Source: Cristatella mucedo (taxonomy: Eukaryota; Bryozoa; Phylactolaemata; Cristatellidae). From it: 60,000 nucleotides of DNA. The notes under the pieces were generated by a model, which saw only the letters and a program-made list of their open reading frames with translations, made no database searches and was not told where the DNA came from. Positions 1-10,229 of the stretch are shown here, in pieces (position 1 is the stretch's first letter; each line of letters starts with the position of its first letter). The position numbers and the translations under genes were made by a program. Location of the stretch: contig WPIO01000005.1 of assembly GCA_009760855.2 (NCBI GenBank), forward strand, positions 8,468,001 to 8,528,000, read 5' to 3'.

Positions 1-2
1 AG

Positions 3-68
<66 letters not shown>

Positions 69-112
69 GAGCTAGAGAGAGGTAGAGAAAGAGAGAGATA
101 TATATCTACAAA
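1..112. repeat. (GA)n microsatellite
   Basis: Near-perfect AG/GA dinucleotide run with a few interruptions, grading into AGAGATATATAT. It starts at the window edge, so its full length is unknown. It lies just downstream of the last visible exon of the minus-strand CUB gene, inside an intron. Confidence 0.95.
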
Positions 113-261
113 GAGAGGGCGAGGCTGCCGCTTGTGATTGATTTATCCGTAAAACTCTCATCCTATCATTGGCAACAAAACACAAAGTTGGAGCAGTGCA
201 GTGATAACCATTCACATGTAATGGATCTCTTTACGATTTAAGAGCAAGTAAAATCATTTAC

Positions 262-481
262 CGTGACAGAAGTCTTGCTGATTGATTCGCACCGTCGTAG
301 ACGGCGAAACTAGCGTTCCCGCAGTCGTCACTGTATTCCAAGCACAGAGACCCAACGTCCAGCTGTAAGTGCTTTCCAGGAGAAGTTCTTAAATTCCATG
401 TGCATATAAAGTATCCAATGTAGTCTCTCGGAAATATAGGCGAGGCTATGGTTCCATTGTCAAAATAACTTCCACCACAAG
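262..481 (-). CDS. Tandem CUB-domain protein, exon encoding first part of CUB-7
   Basis: This exon encodes residues 642-713 of the visible protein, the start of the seventh CUB domain. The acceptor is TTTAG|C and the donor is CG|GTAAAT. It opens with two bases that complete a codon left by the exon at 1850-1977 (G+CT gives Ala), giving a domain start ACGGSYFDNGTIAS. Next come the strand pattern SPIFPRDYIGYFICTW and then CLEYSDDCGNASFAVYDG, a textbook CUB stretch with Glu, the second cysteine pair and Asp-Gly. Known CUB domains are extracellular beta-sandwiches that bind proteins or ligands, often through calcium. It ends with two bases of a codon, so the gene continues beyond the left edge. 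The 72-codon length fits the other first-part exons (62-74 codons). I am confident of the domain; the full protein cannot be named. Confidence 0.9.
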
Positions 482-1849
482 CTAAATATGAAATTCATTC
501 GTAATAGTTGAGATCAATTCAAATCTTGTTTAAAGGCAAGCTGAGAAAATCAATGTATACGTGCGGGCTTCTAATTAATAGAGTTTTGATTTTATGCGGA
601 AAAGCCAGGGTTTATACATTCTGGATCAGAGTGATCAGAGCTGCAGACTGCCCGGCTGGGAATGCCAGCAATGATACACCTTGGGTCTGTAAACACTTGA
701 TAAGCCAAAAGTGATTTCTTAAAGGATAATTTACATTTAACAAATATTTACTATTAACAATTTATATTTTCCAAGCTTCCATTTATTTTGTTTGAATAAG
801 AATGAACTGAAAGTGCCTTTCTAACGGCAGTTACTTGCCAGCTAGATTCATGGATACGCTGACTCACCTTCCAAAGAAAGATCGGAGTTCCCTGTTATTA
901 TTTTATGAGCTTAGACTAGGGTTAGTGACGTTAAATAGATTTGAACATAAAAGATTTTCCGCCTAAGTAGGATAGTCATTTAATGATGGCCATCTTTATA
1001 CAAAACAACGTCCTCACTTTGGAGTAATATTCAAAGTACCTAGGAAGACCTATCGAAAAATCTTGAGGACAGCAGTAAGTATTAAAAAGTATTTTTGTAT
1101 TTTAAACACATTTATGTAAAGGAGATATTAAAGCTGTATATCTATGTTTTGATAGGTGCAATATCGATATGATCAAGTATCTTAAATTCTGCTAATATTA
1201 AAAGCTTCTTTGAGTCCCTAGAGGTTTAACTGTTTTTTGTGTTTCTTGCATAACAAAACGTCAAAGATATGGGATTACACCCGATGTTACCTAATATATA
1301 TTTCTAATACTTTTGGTTGGCTAGTCATTGTGCTGCAAGTTAATGAATATAATTCTTTTCACTGTGGTGCTGTCTTGATTTAGTATATGCTAGAATTCTA
1401 ATTTAGTTGGATTAGAAGCACCTTAACTTATAAAAGCAGTTTATAGCATAGAAAGGTACGTCATCATTAATATATTTTGTGGTGTATCATACTATCATAC
1501 ATTTTGTACTTGGTGTAGGAGTACTTGGAAGTAATGCATCATATCTACGCTTATTCTAAACGTATGGACAATATGCTGCTAAATAATTGAAATTCTAATA
1601 GGCTGAGAGGAATACATGCTGAATTAATTTATTTTGCGAGACTAGTCTATTTCGCACAATAATACAGTAAAGCTTTGCTTATCATTAATTCACTTCACTG
1701 AAAATTTCTGCAAGAAGTAACCCCTCAATAGAAATAATTAATGGCCAACCTTAAATATCATCTTGCACAATTTACTCTACGCTCAAGGCAATACAGTGCT
1801 GTTCCTGGTCGATAATTGGGGAACAATTTAAATTTGTGGCGAAATTTAC
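482..1849 (-). other. Intron between CUB-6 and CUB-7
   Basis: Phase 1 intron of 1368 bp. It is AT-rich, with no repeat family I recognise and no convincing ORF. Confidence 0.75.
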
Positions 1850-1977
1850 CAAAAGTGCTGTATGTGATGAGAAAGCCGATTGGATAGATTAATTCGTTAG
1901 ATGATGCTAATGTAAGTATTATTCCACTGTCAACAAAGGCAAAACTTGTATATGTATTGTCCTCGCAGTCGTCGAGT
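1850..1977 (-). CDS. Tandem CUB-domain protein, exon encoding second part of CUB-6
   Basis: This exon encodes residues 599-640. The acceptor is TTTGTTTCAG|A and the donor is TTTTG|GTAAAT. The first base completes a Lys codon with AA from the exon at 10019-10229, and the last base G joins CT of the next exon. The translation opens LDDCEDNTYTSFAF, supplying the late cysteine of CUB-6. It closes IYPIGFLITYSTF, the usual C-terminal CUB strand with a Gly-Phe and alternating hydrophobic residues. The 42 codons compare with 38-41 in the other second-part exons. An ORF runs on past the donor to about 1758, but that extension loses CUB similarity and would break the phase match. Confidence 0.88.
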
Positions 1978-2931
1978 CTGAAACAAATTTGTAAATCCAT
2001 TATTAGTTAAAAAACTTAACACCGAAATAGCTTAAATATTAAATTTAATTAATGCAGTAGGAAATTTAGCTTTTGCTGAGCTTTTTGGAGTAACTAAGTA
2101 TAGTGTTAATGTGCTTTGCCTACCTGTGGCGATACCAAGCCATCGCTTCTTATCTGAGGGAGCACTGCGGTTTAAAACATTTTCTCATCTAATGTTATAT
2201 CTTCTTAATTGTAAATGCATTTCAAGAAAGGAATATAAGTAGGACTGAGTTGTAAGAAACAATGCAGCAATTTCTCCAAATTTTTCCTGCCCACTCTTAG
2301 CTACTGAAGCTCAAAAAAGATATAAAACATATATGCCGTTGCAATTGTATACTTGGTAAAAAAAAGATCTAGGAAAGTTTCTTAGTGCTTCTAGAGTCGC
2401 TTTTGGCTAAAAACCTGCTAAATCTCATTGGCGAGAAGTTGAGGAATCTTGGGAACTTCGGTGGGAGAGCCCCATGCTGGGATATTAAAGGGTGGACAAA
2501 TCTATTTGGCTATTTCAGCTGCCGGCTTATGAGGCTTTCTGTAAGCTTGTCTCCATACAGAGTATGGCGCTAAAATGCTATAGGTGAACGTAATCAACTC
2601 ATCAAATAAATGGACATTTAAGCAATTAGAAGTAGCTTTGCAATGCCTATCAAGTTAAATATAGATAGCTCAGGATTGATAATAATGTATAGAAATAATA
2701 ATACTGAAAACGATAATTAATATTTAGGATACCATTCTTAAGAGAACTAAGTCTTTATTCACGTAGTTCATTACTTAATTCTTAATAGGGAATAGTCAAA
2801 ACTTAACAACCAGCATGATGTGATTTCAACGAGTAACTGAAATACGCTACCAATACACTGTGGTACACTGTAATGCAGCTAGAATTTCCAAAGTAAGCGT
2901 TTGCTCAGCTGCAGTTTTGACTCCAGCTTAC

Positions 2932-3125
2932 ACCGAACGGTGTTCTGTGGTTAACTGAAGAAATACGATGCGATTGCTCTCGCCCATTCTCATACCATGG
3001 CCTTCAAAGGGCCGAGCCAATGAATCACCCAAAATGTGCGAACTATCATACTGCTGCCATTTCCACAATAGGCTGCATATATTAATTCAAAACTATAAAG
3101 AACTGTGTTTCTAGTTTACCTGCCA
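2932..3125. repeat. Unclassified interspersed repeat, family C
   Basis: It shares short blocks with other places in the window. These include ATGAGAATGGGCGAGAGCAATCGCAT (minus sense, compare 7170 and 8200) and a GGAAATGGCAGC...TATC-type block near 3060 (compare 8320 and 4365). It has no coding content. The class is unknown and the boundaries are approximate. Confidence 0.45.
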
Positions 3126-3455
3126 GATGCCATGTGATTGCGTCTGGACGTTCTCACACAATGGTCTCCGATGGGTCGGCCCAGAGAGCAGCCCAAATAC
3201 TCGAACTGCCATACAGCCACCGTTTCCATAAAAAACTTCGAGCAACTGCAGTTTGAATTCTGGGTGATAGAACATGCTGGGCTTACCCACACAATTTCAC
3301 GTGATTGCTCTTGCGCACCATCATGGCCTCAGCCCGACAGCCCGGCCCACATAGCCCATTACTTTTTCTTGCCCCTCTATAATGTGGAATCAAAACCAAA
3401 GCAGCCCGTAACATATCGTAGTAACTGTAGCTGTATCGCAGTTTAAAATATAACA
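3126..3455. repeat. Family C repeat, two diverged units head to tail
   Basis: Two related units follow one another. Each contains a CAATCACRTG-like block, a GGGCC/GGGCY block and a following ATGGCAG/CTGTAT block on the minus sense. The right unit ends GCTGTATCGCAGTTT (plus sense), which recurs at 4380 and 8325. The short ORF across it has no recognisable domain and is probably chance. Confidence 0.45.
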
Positions 3456-3514
3456 GGGCTTGTCAAATGCCACTGTAAATAAATGTGCATGCTCAATTAA
3501 ATACAATTTGAAGG

Positions 3515-4185
3515 ATTGTATTGTATCTCCGTCTGTAACTCAACATAACTCATAAAGACTATGTGGACGTTACGCAGGAGAGTTTGGTATAGCGCACTCA
3601 CAGCCTAAGCGGCTTTCGGTACGCATTCGGTAGCCAACACACTTCGTCTCACTCAACAAAGAGAAAGTGGGAAGTATAGCAGAGTCAGGAGAGCAGTTGA
3701 GGTAGTGAGTGGCGTGAAAGTAGAAGCTCAGGACCACTGAAAAGGATGAGCCATAGTCGGCAGCAGGAGAGTAGTTGTCGTTGCGTAAGAATGGTGGAAG
3801 CGAGTCCCACAGTCTAGGACCTGCAGAGCTAAAGCTTCTATCGCCAACGGTCTTTAAGCGGAGGAATGGAACAGCTAATTTATTGTTCACACAGGACCTG
3901 ACGGCTTAAAGAGGCTGAAACTGGTGCAGCAGTTCAGCTAGATACGAAGGAGCCAAGCCATGGCAGGCCTTGTGGGTCAGCGTAAGAACTTTGCTCTGTA
4001 TTCGTTGCTCAACCTGCATCCATCCTGGCTCTTTTAGCAAAAGAGACACGTGCTCAAACCTCTGGGACTTGAAGAGTAGCCTTGCAGTCATATTCATAGT
4101 CAGCTGCAGTGGCCAGCTGCTTTCTTTTGTAGCCAAGCCAAAAGGGAACTGAAATAATCAAGCCTAGACAGAACTAAGGATAAAC
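3515..4185 (-). mobile_element. Family B non-LTR retrotransposon, 3' end
   Basis: 5'-truncated copy in minus orientation. The minus strand decodes blocks typical of the C-terminal region after reverse transcriptase in CR1/L2/Rex-type elements: LTLTHKACHGLAPSYLAELL and then FLRLKTVGDRSFSSAGPRLW, the latter in a second reading frame. The 3' tail reads toward 3515 as ACAGACGGAGATACAATACAATCC, matching the family B tail at 20660, 35800 and 54600. The frame changes near 3900, so it is dead. In its sense direction its 5' end starts near CCTTTTGGCTTGGC. Confidence 0.82.
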
Positions 4186-4207
4186 CTAGAATAAGTTTTA
4201 AAATATA

Positions 4208-4345
4208 ATTCATTTGTATTGCGCCCCAAAAGAACTTAATTTCCATTCAGGCGCTTCACATACACCTCGAGGCTCGAGCCCACGACCTCAGCCAGACCTT
4301 TGTCGGGGCAAGCACCTTAAGCGCTGAAGCAAACCAGCTATTACA
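4208..4345 (-). mobile_element. SINE-1, tRNA-derived with L2-type tail
   Basis: Read on the minus strand, a tRNA-like head (AGCTGGTTTGCTTCAGCGCT and then AAGGTGCTTGCCC) is followed by a B-box-like GTGGGCTCGAGCC. The tail GAAGCGCCTGAATGGAAATT then AAGTTCTTTTGGGGCGCAAT matches the 3' hairpin of the L2-like LINE here. This is the normal arrangement for a SINE mobilised by a partner LINE. Confidence 0.75.
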
Positions 4346-4349
4346 ATTC

Positions 4350-4560
4350 ATTTCCTAGAAGCTTACTGTGAAAATGACAGCTGTATCGCACTTTGAAAAA
4401 TGTATGGAGGCTGGCCGGGCCTCAGTACTGTGAGTCACATGCACGAAAAGCTGCCTGGGTAAAATCATACATTTCATGGGTTCACATTGATTGCTCATGG
4501 GAACATGGAACGTGGATCTGCTGCTGCCATGCTTAACCAATATGATAAAATGTGGTTGTA
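4350..4560. repeat. Family C repeat
   Basis: It begins with AAAATGACAGCTGTATCGCA, nearly identical to AAATGGCAGCTGTATCGCAG at about 8319. A GGCTGGCCGGGCC block resembling 3350 follows. It lies between two SINE-1 copies. No coding potential was seen. Confidence 0.4.
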
Positions 4561-4589
4561 TATTATCATTATTAAGTATTATGTAAAAT

Positions 4590-4722
4590 CAACTTATAAC
4601 GCGCACTGAGAGAACTTAATCTCTATTCAGGCGCTTCGCATATGCCACAGGGATCGAGCCTACGACTTCGACCAGGCCTTGGTCAGGGCAAGCACCTTCA
4701 CCACTGGGTCAAACCAGCTCGT
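4590..4722 (-). mobile_element. SINE-1, tRNA-derived with L2-type tail
   Basis: Second SINE-1 in the same orientation, about 250 bp from the first. The minus strand reads AGCTGGTTTGACCCAGTGGT, then GAAGGTGCTTGCCC (A-box-like), GTAGGCTCGATCCC (B-box-like), and the tail GAAGCGCCTGAATAGAGATT with AAGTTCTCTCAGTGCGC. The right end abuts an L2 fragment. Confidence 0.78.
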
Positions 4723-5190
4723 AAGCCTCAGGTCACGTCCCTGCACCCTTCACGAAGGCTATTGTTCGGTGATTAAGAAAGAAACACTAGACCGCGAGAA
4801 ATTGAGCGGGCTCCGCTCAGTCTCCCTTCTACAGTTTCTATGAAAGACACATTAGTGCGATGTAGCAGACCGGGTGCACTTTTATTTCGAAACCTCAAAC
4901 CTAGCAAGTAAGTTACCACCTGGATTTAGAGCTAATTACTCCACACAGTAAGAATTGCTGAGGGTATATAGCGACCTTCTCAGGAATGCAGACATGGGTA
5001 CAGTATCTCTGCTTGCTTGGCTTGATCTTAAGGCAGCGTTTGGTATAATTGGCGGGGCAGTCCTCCTGGAGCACCTCTCATCTCGTTAGACATCATGGGC
5101 ACTGCGTTACAATTATTCAGATCCGATTTCCATACTAGACTCCAGAGTATTGATGTCAACAGAGGAAGGTCATACAAAGGACCACTAAAT
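4723..5190 (+). mobile_element. L2-like LINE fragment, start of reverse transcriptase
   Basis: The plus strand decodes a decayed RT segment. ELLRVYSDLL is followed by VSLLAWLDLKAAF, which is RT motif A (usual form LLDLSAAFDTIDH), and then AVLLEHLSSR. Several in-frame stops are present. It parallels 30305-30640 and 53440-53815. It ends against the (ATT)n tail of an oppositely oriented L2 copy. Confidence 0.75.
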
Positions 5191-6110
5191 TAATAATAAT
5201 AATAATAATAATACGTGAGAATAGCACCCTCGAAGAACTTAATCTCTTTGTAGGTACTTTACATTTGCTGCCAATGAAACACGATTGAATGGTTAATAGT
5301 AGCATGCTCAATTTAAACAAGCAAAACATGGTTAGAGGTGACATGTATAGGGTCAGCATGTAAATATGGTTAGTGGCAACATGTACAGTGTCCGCACGAA
5401 TAAGCACACAAAACATGAATCACATGGACCCACTAAAAGCGGCGATAAATGGATGCGTGCTTAGCCTCTTTTCATTTATCGTCAATTAAGGGGATGTCGC
5501 ACATCCGGTTGGAAGTGAGTTCCAGGCTTTGTGAGCATACGAATTAATGGCATATTCTCCAAAGGATTTGAGGCTCCTACGAGGTGTAGGTAAACGATTC
5601 GATTCAGAAAAGTGGATGCTACTATGCTTAGCATGGTAGAAGAGTAGATCTGATAGGTAGGCTGGAGCCAAAGAATGCAGGGAAATAAAAGTGAGTGACA
5701 TAACCTTGAAGTTGATGTGCTGCTTGACTAGGAACCAGTGAAGAGCAGCGAGAAGAGATGTGATGTGGCAACTGAGCCGTTCACAACAGCCAAGCTTGGC
5801 TACAGAGCTCTTCACCAGCTGTAAGCGCCTGATTACACAGGCCGGTAGAGCAGCAAGCAGTGAGTTACAGAAGTCGTGACCGGACGTCGCAAACGCATTG
5901 ACCAATTAGGATGTAGTATCCTTGTCTAAGCAAGCCCGAATTTTAGCCACGTTATATGGCTGAAAGTAAGCAGACTTGTTGACTTGACTGTGGAGCTGAT
6001 GTGGCCGTCTAATAAAAGGTCACTTTGAATCAGGACACCCAGATTTAGTGCAGATGCAACGGGAGATATGTTGGCAGAGCCTATTTAGAGTATTCAGAAT
6101 AGCTTGATTG
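5190..6110 (-). mobile_element. L2-like LINE, 3' part, minus strand
   Basis: Starting from the left, the order is (TAA)n, the 3' hairpin region (GTGAGAATAGCACCCTCGAA, AGAACTTAATCTCT), the 3' UTR with 'GACATGTATAGGGTCAGCATG'-type short repeats, and then the C-terminal coding region. That region decodes FCNSLLAALPACVIRRLQLV and LTFISLHSLAPAYLSDLL on the minus strand (5486-5905). The RT core is missing at the 5' side. Stops and frame breaks show that it is inactive. Confidence 0.85.
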
Positions 6111-6269
6111 AAGTTTACACAAATAGGAGGGTCGCCGGGTAGTACCGTTCGAAGTCATTGAATGAGAATGCTCATGCATTCGCCAATAGAGTGGTATTTG
6201 GTGGCAAAATCAAGAACACTGCCACTTCCTCTTATGTGAGATCAAATCCAAAGTTGCGTGACGATTACT

Positions 6270-6450
6270 ACGTAAATAGCAACTGTAAGGCAATTAAAAA
6301 AGTAGGAGGCTCAATGGGCTGGGCCATTTGCTCAATGGGCTGGGCCATTTTCTGGAGGCAATTGCATGAGAAAGCTAAAGTGTAATGGCAAGAAATTTTG
6401 TGGGTGGCAGCGGAATACTGATGATGAAAATATGGTATGCCGCTTCCCAT
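6270..6450. repeat. Family C-like repeat with a 21-bp tandem duplication
   Basis: Contains GCTCAATGGGCTGGGCCATTT twice in a row (about 6310-6353). The adjoining minus-strand CATGCAATTGCCTCCAGAAAA resembles CATGCAATTGGAGCCTGGAAAA at 7195. Similarity to the other family C copies is weaker here. Confidence 0.35.
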
Positions 6451-6814
6451 TGCTGTCGTAACTGTGATGCCAACCCAGGGCTCGTAGCGGTGCTAGCCTA
6501 AGACGACAAGCGACGAATACCGGTGACGCCCCAATCTGGTAGTACAGCTAGTGGGTGTTCCAACAGTCCGCAAAGGTACGCCGACATTAGTAGGCACGCG
6601 GCAATGACAAAGGCCGCTCGTACCTTAGTATAACAAGTCCGTATCCATAGAAGCCTGGAGGATTAAGACATTCTGTAGCGGCCATGACATACAACATCAG
6701 ATCCGTTCTAGAGCTCAAATTAAGTATAATGCTGACACTAAGTTCTGAATAAATACTCACTGCCTATCTCATTGCACCCCAAACTCCAACTGAAAAAGTA
6801 TTAGCTAATTTAAC

Positions 6815-6972
6815 AGCCTCTTTTTGTATAGCGGCAGAAGTCCCTTAAAGGCTCTCACCACATCTTGCAGCGGCAATATTGGACTGCCCATCCCAGGATT
6901 CGAACCCACGAACTCGGAAGAGAGGTTCGGAAGAGCAACTACCTTACCTAACGGCTCACTCTGGCCTATTTT
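6815..6972 (-). mobile_element. SINE-2, tRNA-derived
   Basis: The left end is the SINE-2 3' part, CAGCCTCTTTTTGTATAGCG then GCAGAAG...GGCTCTCACCAC. To its right is GGATTCGAACCCACGAACTC, which on the minus strand is a canonical tRNA T-arm/B box (GGGTTCGAATCC). Copies at 13790, 18010, 25082 and 25250 share the arrangement. Unlike SINE-1 it lacks the L2-type hairpin tail. Confidence 0.75.
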
Positions 6973-7119
6973 ATCGCATACTTGGTTCCTAGTTTATAAA
7001 ATTCAGAAACTGCAAATAATATTTCAGAATCCGGCTGATTTAGCCCGCCACCGTTTGTCTTTTGTTAATAATGTAAAATCAAAATAGCAGTTAAGCGAAA
7101 GTTTTTTCAAGACTTGGCA

Positions 7120-7265
7120 GCTGAATCGAAGTTCAAATATTCTCTCTGGAATAGTTTGTTGGAGGTCATAGTGTGAGGATGAGCATTCTCAATCGCATGC
7201 AATTGGAGCCTGGAAAACTTTTCTCTATAATTTTGAATTACAGACCACAGCTATGAGACGACACT
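7120..7265. repeat. Family C repeat
   Basis: Contains GTGAGGATGAGCATTCTCAA followed by TCGCATGCAATTGGAGCC and TATAATTTTGAATTACAG. These match blocks seen in reverse orientation at 2940-3095 and directly at 8205-8240. No coding content was seen. Confidence 0.45.
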
Positions 7266-7318
7266 TGTGGTAGTGACCAGTGAACAGGTGCTCGCCTCTA
7301 CCAAAGTAAAGTTGAATG

Positions 7319-8029
7319 TGTACCTAGGCTAGGTTCGGTTGGCTGGGACCGGACGGTTGTAATGCGGTAAGGGTCACCGGCTAGGCCGGGGTCTAACCTG
7401 CGACATGGCCGGATGTGCGGTGACGAGAGGTTACCGGGGCTCTCGGGTAGGAGAAGTTGGCCGAGTAAGTCTTGGTGTTGGACGCTCCAGGTCTTGCCGA
7501 GTTATGCACCTGGATGATTGCAAGGGTGCTCCGGCGATGCGGTTACGCACGCAAGGCGACGAGTGCGCAAGGCCCGAGTGGAGCTGGATAGCACGCTCGT
7601 TGTTTTGACTTGTATATTCCGCGTTCCCCGTGTAGCGAGTTTGTGGCCCGGCATGAATTGGTGTCTTTCGGCGGAAGCTCTTGACTTTGGTGGACGTCGA
7701 CTCCGACTCGCCAAGTAGTTACTCAGCTAGCCGGATCTTTTACGGCTTACGGTCGTACTGTTGGATCGGAGTCGGTACAATGGCGGGACTACAGAAGCCG
7801 ACTAACCTCGAGGCGTCGCCTTGCGCCCCTTTAGTGTACTTTGTATAGGATCTTTCCCCGAGGAGTTGTTTAGTTCCCTTGTTGTTGTTGGCGCATGCGA
7901 TATTATAAAGAGGTCTAACCTGACGGCCGCTCGTCTTACCCTAGCTCAGCGACATGGCGAGGGGCAGCGTGGCCGGAGTATGGCGGGGCTTGGCTGGAAA
8001 TAGCCTCTAACCCCTGGAAGCCGGCTACA
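7319..8029 (+). mobile_element. Solo LTR-like element, copy 1 (711 bp)
   Basis: The element starts TGTACC and ends GGCTACA, the usual TG...CA LTR limits. It is flanked by a 4-bp direct repeat AATG (7315-7318 and 8030-8033), which fits a target-site duplication. It is clearly GC-richer than the surroundings. A TATAAAG box lies at 7904. A second, diverged full-length copy sits at 15756-16487 in the same orientation. No internal gag-pol region adjoins either copy, so solo LTRs left by LTR-LTR recombination are likeliest. The short ORFs inside are shared by both copies only because the LTR is. The superfamily is not determined. Confidence 0.7.
7904..7910 (+). promoter_or_regulatory. TATA box of LTR copy 1
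   Basis: TATAAAG within GCATGCGATATTATAAAGAG, conserved in the second LTR copy at 16362. It would be the start region of the element's own transcript. Activity is unknown. Confidence 0.45.
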
Positions 8030-8149
8030 AATGTATGTAATGATTGAGGTCTTGAGCTTTAGCCTCGTGGCGCATGTAAAGCGCCCGAACATCGATTAAT
8101 TTCTCTTCCGACGCTAAGCAATCGAATTATTTAATTGTATCATCATAGT

Positions 8150-8372
8150 AGAGGTTTCTCGGTTCGAAAATGTATATGACGGCTCGCTCGTCCAATTCAT
8201 TGGACGCCATAGCATGAGAGCGAGCTTGCACAATCGCATGAAATTTAAAGAGCAAACTCGATACTCCAATTTGTATAAGTTAAAGCCAAAACCTTTGTGG
8301 CGCGACAAATTTGGTAGAAATGGCAGCTGTATCGCAGTGTATTGGCAGTGTATCGCAGTATGTTAGGGGATC
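8150..8372. repeat. Family C repeat
   Basis: Contains CATAGCATGAGAGCGAGCTT and then GCACAATCGCATG, followed by AAATGGCAGCTGTATCGCAG and a near-immediate repeat of its last part (TATTGGCAGTGTATCGCAG). It shares all blocks with 2932-3125 in the opposite sense. Confidence 0.45.
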
Positions 8373-9462
8373 AATGCTAGGGCAGGAATGCAATATCAAC
8401 AAAATATCGTGCTAAGAAAAAACTGAAAAGTCTCTAAAAAGCGATATGTAGCTCTGCTTAACAGGACTAATAGTTAATCACGCACACTAATTAAAGTGCA
8501 CGAGTATGCTTTTGAGGCACACATAAGAAAAAATCACCAGGGCACAAGGCAAAAGCACACACAGCTCGTGCCCTTATTCAGGACGGGCACAGTTTCGTTC
8601 TTGTTGAATGCAGTAAAATTCTGGGTTTAGTGGGTAGTGACTAACAAACTTTACGATACGATCATGACAAACAAAATAGATAGTGATGGCTAGCCCTCAC
8701 TCGGATTAGAAAGACTGCTGCATAAATACCAAGGCAGAAGCGAGGGTAAGTAAAACTCGGAACCGTAATAGCTGTACTTTTTTGTTGCAATAAGGAAAGT
8801 AAAAATTTGCTATAGTGTTTAGCAAAAAGACAGAAGGCAAGTTTATAGCCACAAGAGAACTGGTAAACAATGTCAAATCAATTTCTTGGGCTCGATCGCA
8901 CCATAGGACAAGAGTCGACCAACTTTTCGGACAACTAGGTTATTTCAGGAGGTCAAGAAGGCGCACAAGAAGGCCATAAGGCACCACGTATACTCTTCAG
9001 GGCAGGCGGAATGGACGTCGCCAGACGAAAAAAAAACCAGTCCCAACCGACGCACCCACGCGAATGGCAATTATAGTGGTAGACATTGATCAACCATTCC
9101 CGGTCAGGTGCTTCTGTTTCATGCAATCACATGTCATCAGTCCTAAAAAAAAACAAGGGCCAATGCTTAAGCTGCAACCAGCCGTAATGAAGGAGAAAAA
9201 CCCGGGGAAATTCAATTACGTTATCCAACAGTAAATAACTATGGGTCGTTAGGCCGGATTAGGGTACTAGCTAGGCCTTATCTGGCCAAAAGGCCGGCGT
9301 TTACCGACCTCTGCAAAAGCCGCAGCCTATTGGCGGGAAATTGCAAGTAACATGGTCTCTAAAAATCAGGATAATAGTTTTGGGGCAAGCGATGTCAAAT
9401 TATATAAAGTAATTGACTTCATTTTTGTTTCCATTCAAAGGTACACAGCATTTTGATCTAAT

Positions 9463-9562
9463 GATGCTTAAAATAAAAAGAAAGTAGCTACAGCTACACA
9501 CAAACTTCACAGTGTGAAGTTTGTCTGCAGCAGTAGTTACTTTCTTTCCATTTTAAGCATTG
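9463..9562. repeat. 100-bp near-perfect hairpin
   Basis: Two arms of about 48 bp meet at ACAAACTTCACA|GTGTGAAGTTTGT with almost no loop. The left arm starts GATGCTTAAAATAAAAAGAA and the right arm ends ATTTTAAGCATTG. Mismatches are few. This could be a foldback or MITE-type element, or a cruciform-forming palindrome. No coding content was seen. Confidence 0.8.
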
Positions 9563-9574
9563 AGTGACCGAATA

Positions 9575-9655
9575 CGTCTGCTCGAGCCCTGCAGTGTGTA
9601 TGAAGGACCTGGATAGAGATTAGGTACTCTTACGGGGCTATGCAAAATAAATTAT
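9575..9655 (+). mobile_element. SINE-1 3' end fragment
   Basis: CTGCTCGAGCCCTGCAGTGT (degenerate B box side) is followed by the tail GGACCTGGATAGAGATTAGG and TACTCTTACGGGGCTATGCA, matching the SINE-1 and L2 3' tail. It lies right next to the hairpin at 9463-9562. Confidence 0.6.
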
Positions 9656-10018
9656 CGATAATGTTATAGAGATTCATCCGAGCTTCCAAATCAAAATGAC
9701 TTTTTAGAGCTAAAATGTATTGGTAAAATGCTAGAAATGACACTTTTTTTAAAGCAAAATAGTACATTAGAAGCACTTTTATTTTTAAATTTCAATAATC
9801 ACATAGTTAATAAATGCATTTTTAATAAACGATTTACTTTTACCTTATCCGGTGAGAAGAGCAAAACACCCGATTTATTACTTGCTTATTTGAGATTATG
9901 CAAGACTATCCGTTTAAATGTATAAGGTTAGAGGCGATTTTTACGCTAGCACGCCCAGTGAAAAAACAGGTGGTTGGATATTTGAAAACTAATCATTTTG
10001 CAGCTAAAGCTTCCATAC

Positions 10019-10229
10019 TTTTCCAGTTGACCGCTTTCAGAGCCTTCAGCAATGAGGCTGGTGTTCTGACCATCAAAGCACTTGTAGTCAAATTGTATGC
10101 TTATCCAGTCCGAGAGCCCGGCAGGTGACAACCTCCACGTGCACTGAATTGCATCGTAGTACGGATCGGGGAAATTAGGCGAAGACAGCGTTCTGGGTGC
10201 CGGTAAAGCCAAGAGAGTAATATTGCAGT
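10019..10229 (-). CDS. Tandem CUB-domain protein, exon encoding first part of CUB-6
   Basis: This exon encodes residues 529-597. The acceptor is TATGTTTCAG|A and the donor is GAAAA|GTATGG. The opening AC joins the terminal G of the exon at 24789-24904 (Asp), then Cys-Asn-Ile starts the domain. LSSPNFPDPYYDAIQCTW is the diagnostic CUB motif. ISIQFDYKCF places the third cysteine before the phase 2 splice, and its partner LDDC is in the next exon. Several Asn-X-Ser/Thr sites fit a secreted glycoprotein. The exon sits alone between an 8.0-kb and a 14.6-kb intron. A continuous ORF runs 46 bases beyond the donor but does not look like CUB. Confidence 0.9.

Larger units (their letters stand above)
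1978..10018 (-). other. 8.0-kb intron inside CUB-6, filled with repeats
   Basis: Phase 2 intron of 8041 bp. It holds family C repeats, a family B LINE end, two SINE-1 copies, two L2-like fragments, a SINE-2 copy, a solo LTR and a hairpin, listed separately. I see nothing identifiable at 1978-2930, 6450-6815 or 8375-9460. Confidence 0.75.

Noticed and set aside
6880-6930. tRNA-like B boxes (also 4280, 13880, 25265)
   Set aside because: They belong to tRNA-derived SINEs with attached bodies. No complete cloverleaf with anticodon arm and 3' acceptor was found.
7405-7608. Similar ORFs in two places (also 15842-16072) suggesting a small gene family
   Set aside because: Both lie at the same position within the repeated LTR, the frames do not persist beyond it, and the rest of the element is non-coding in both.
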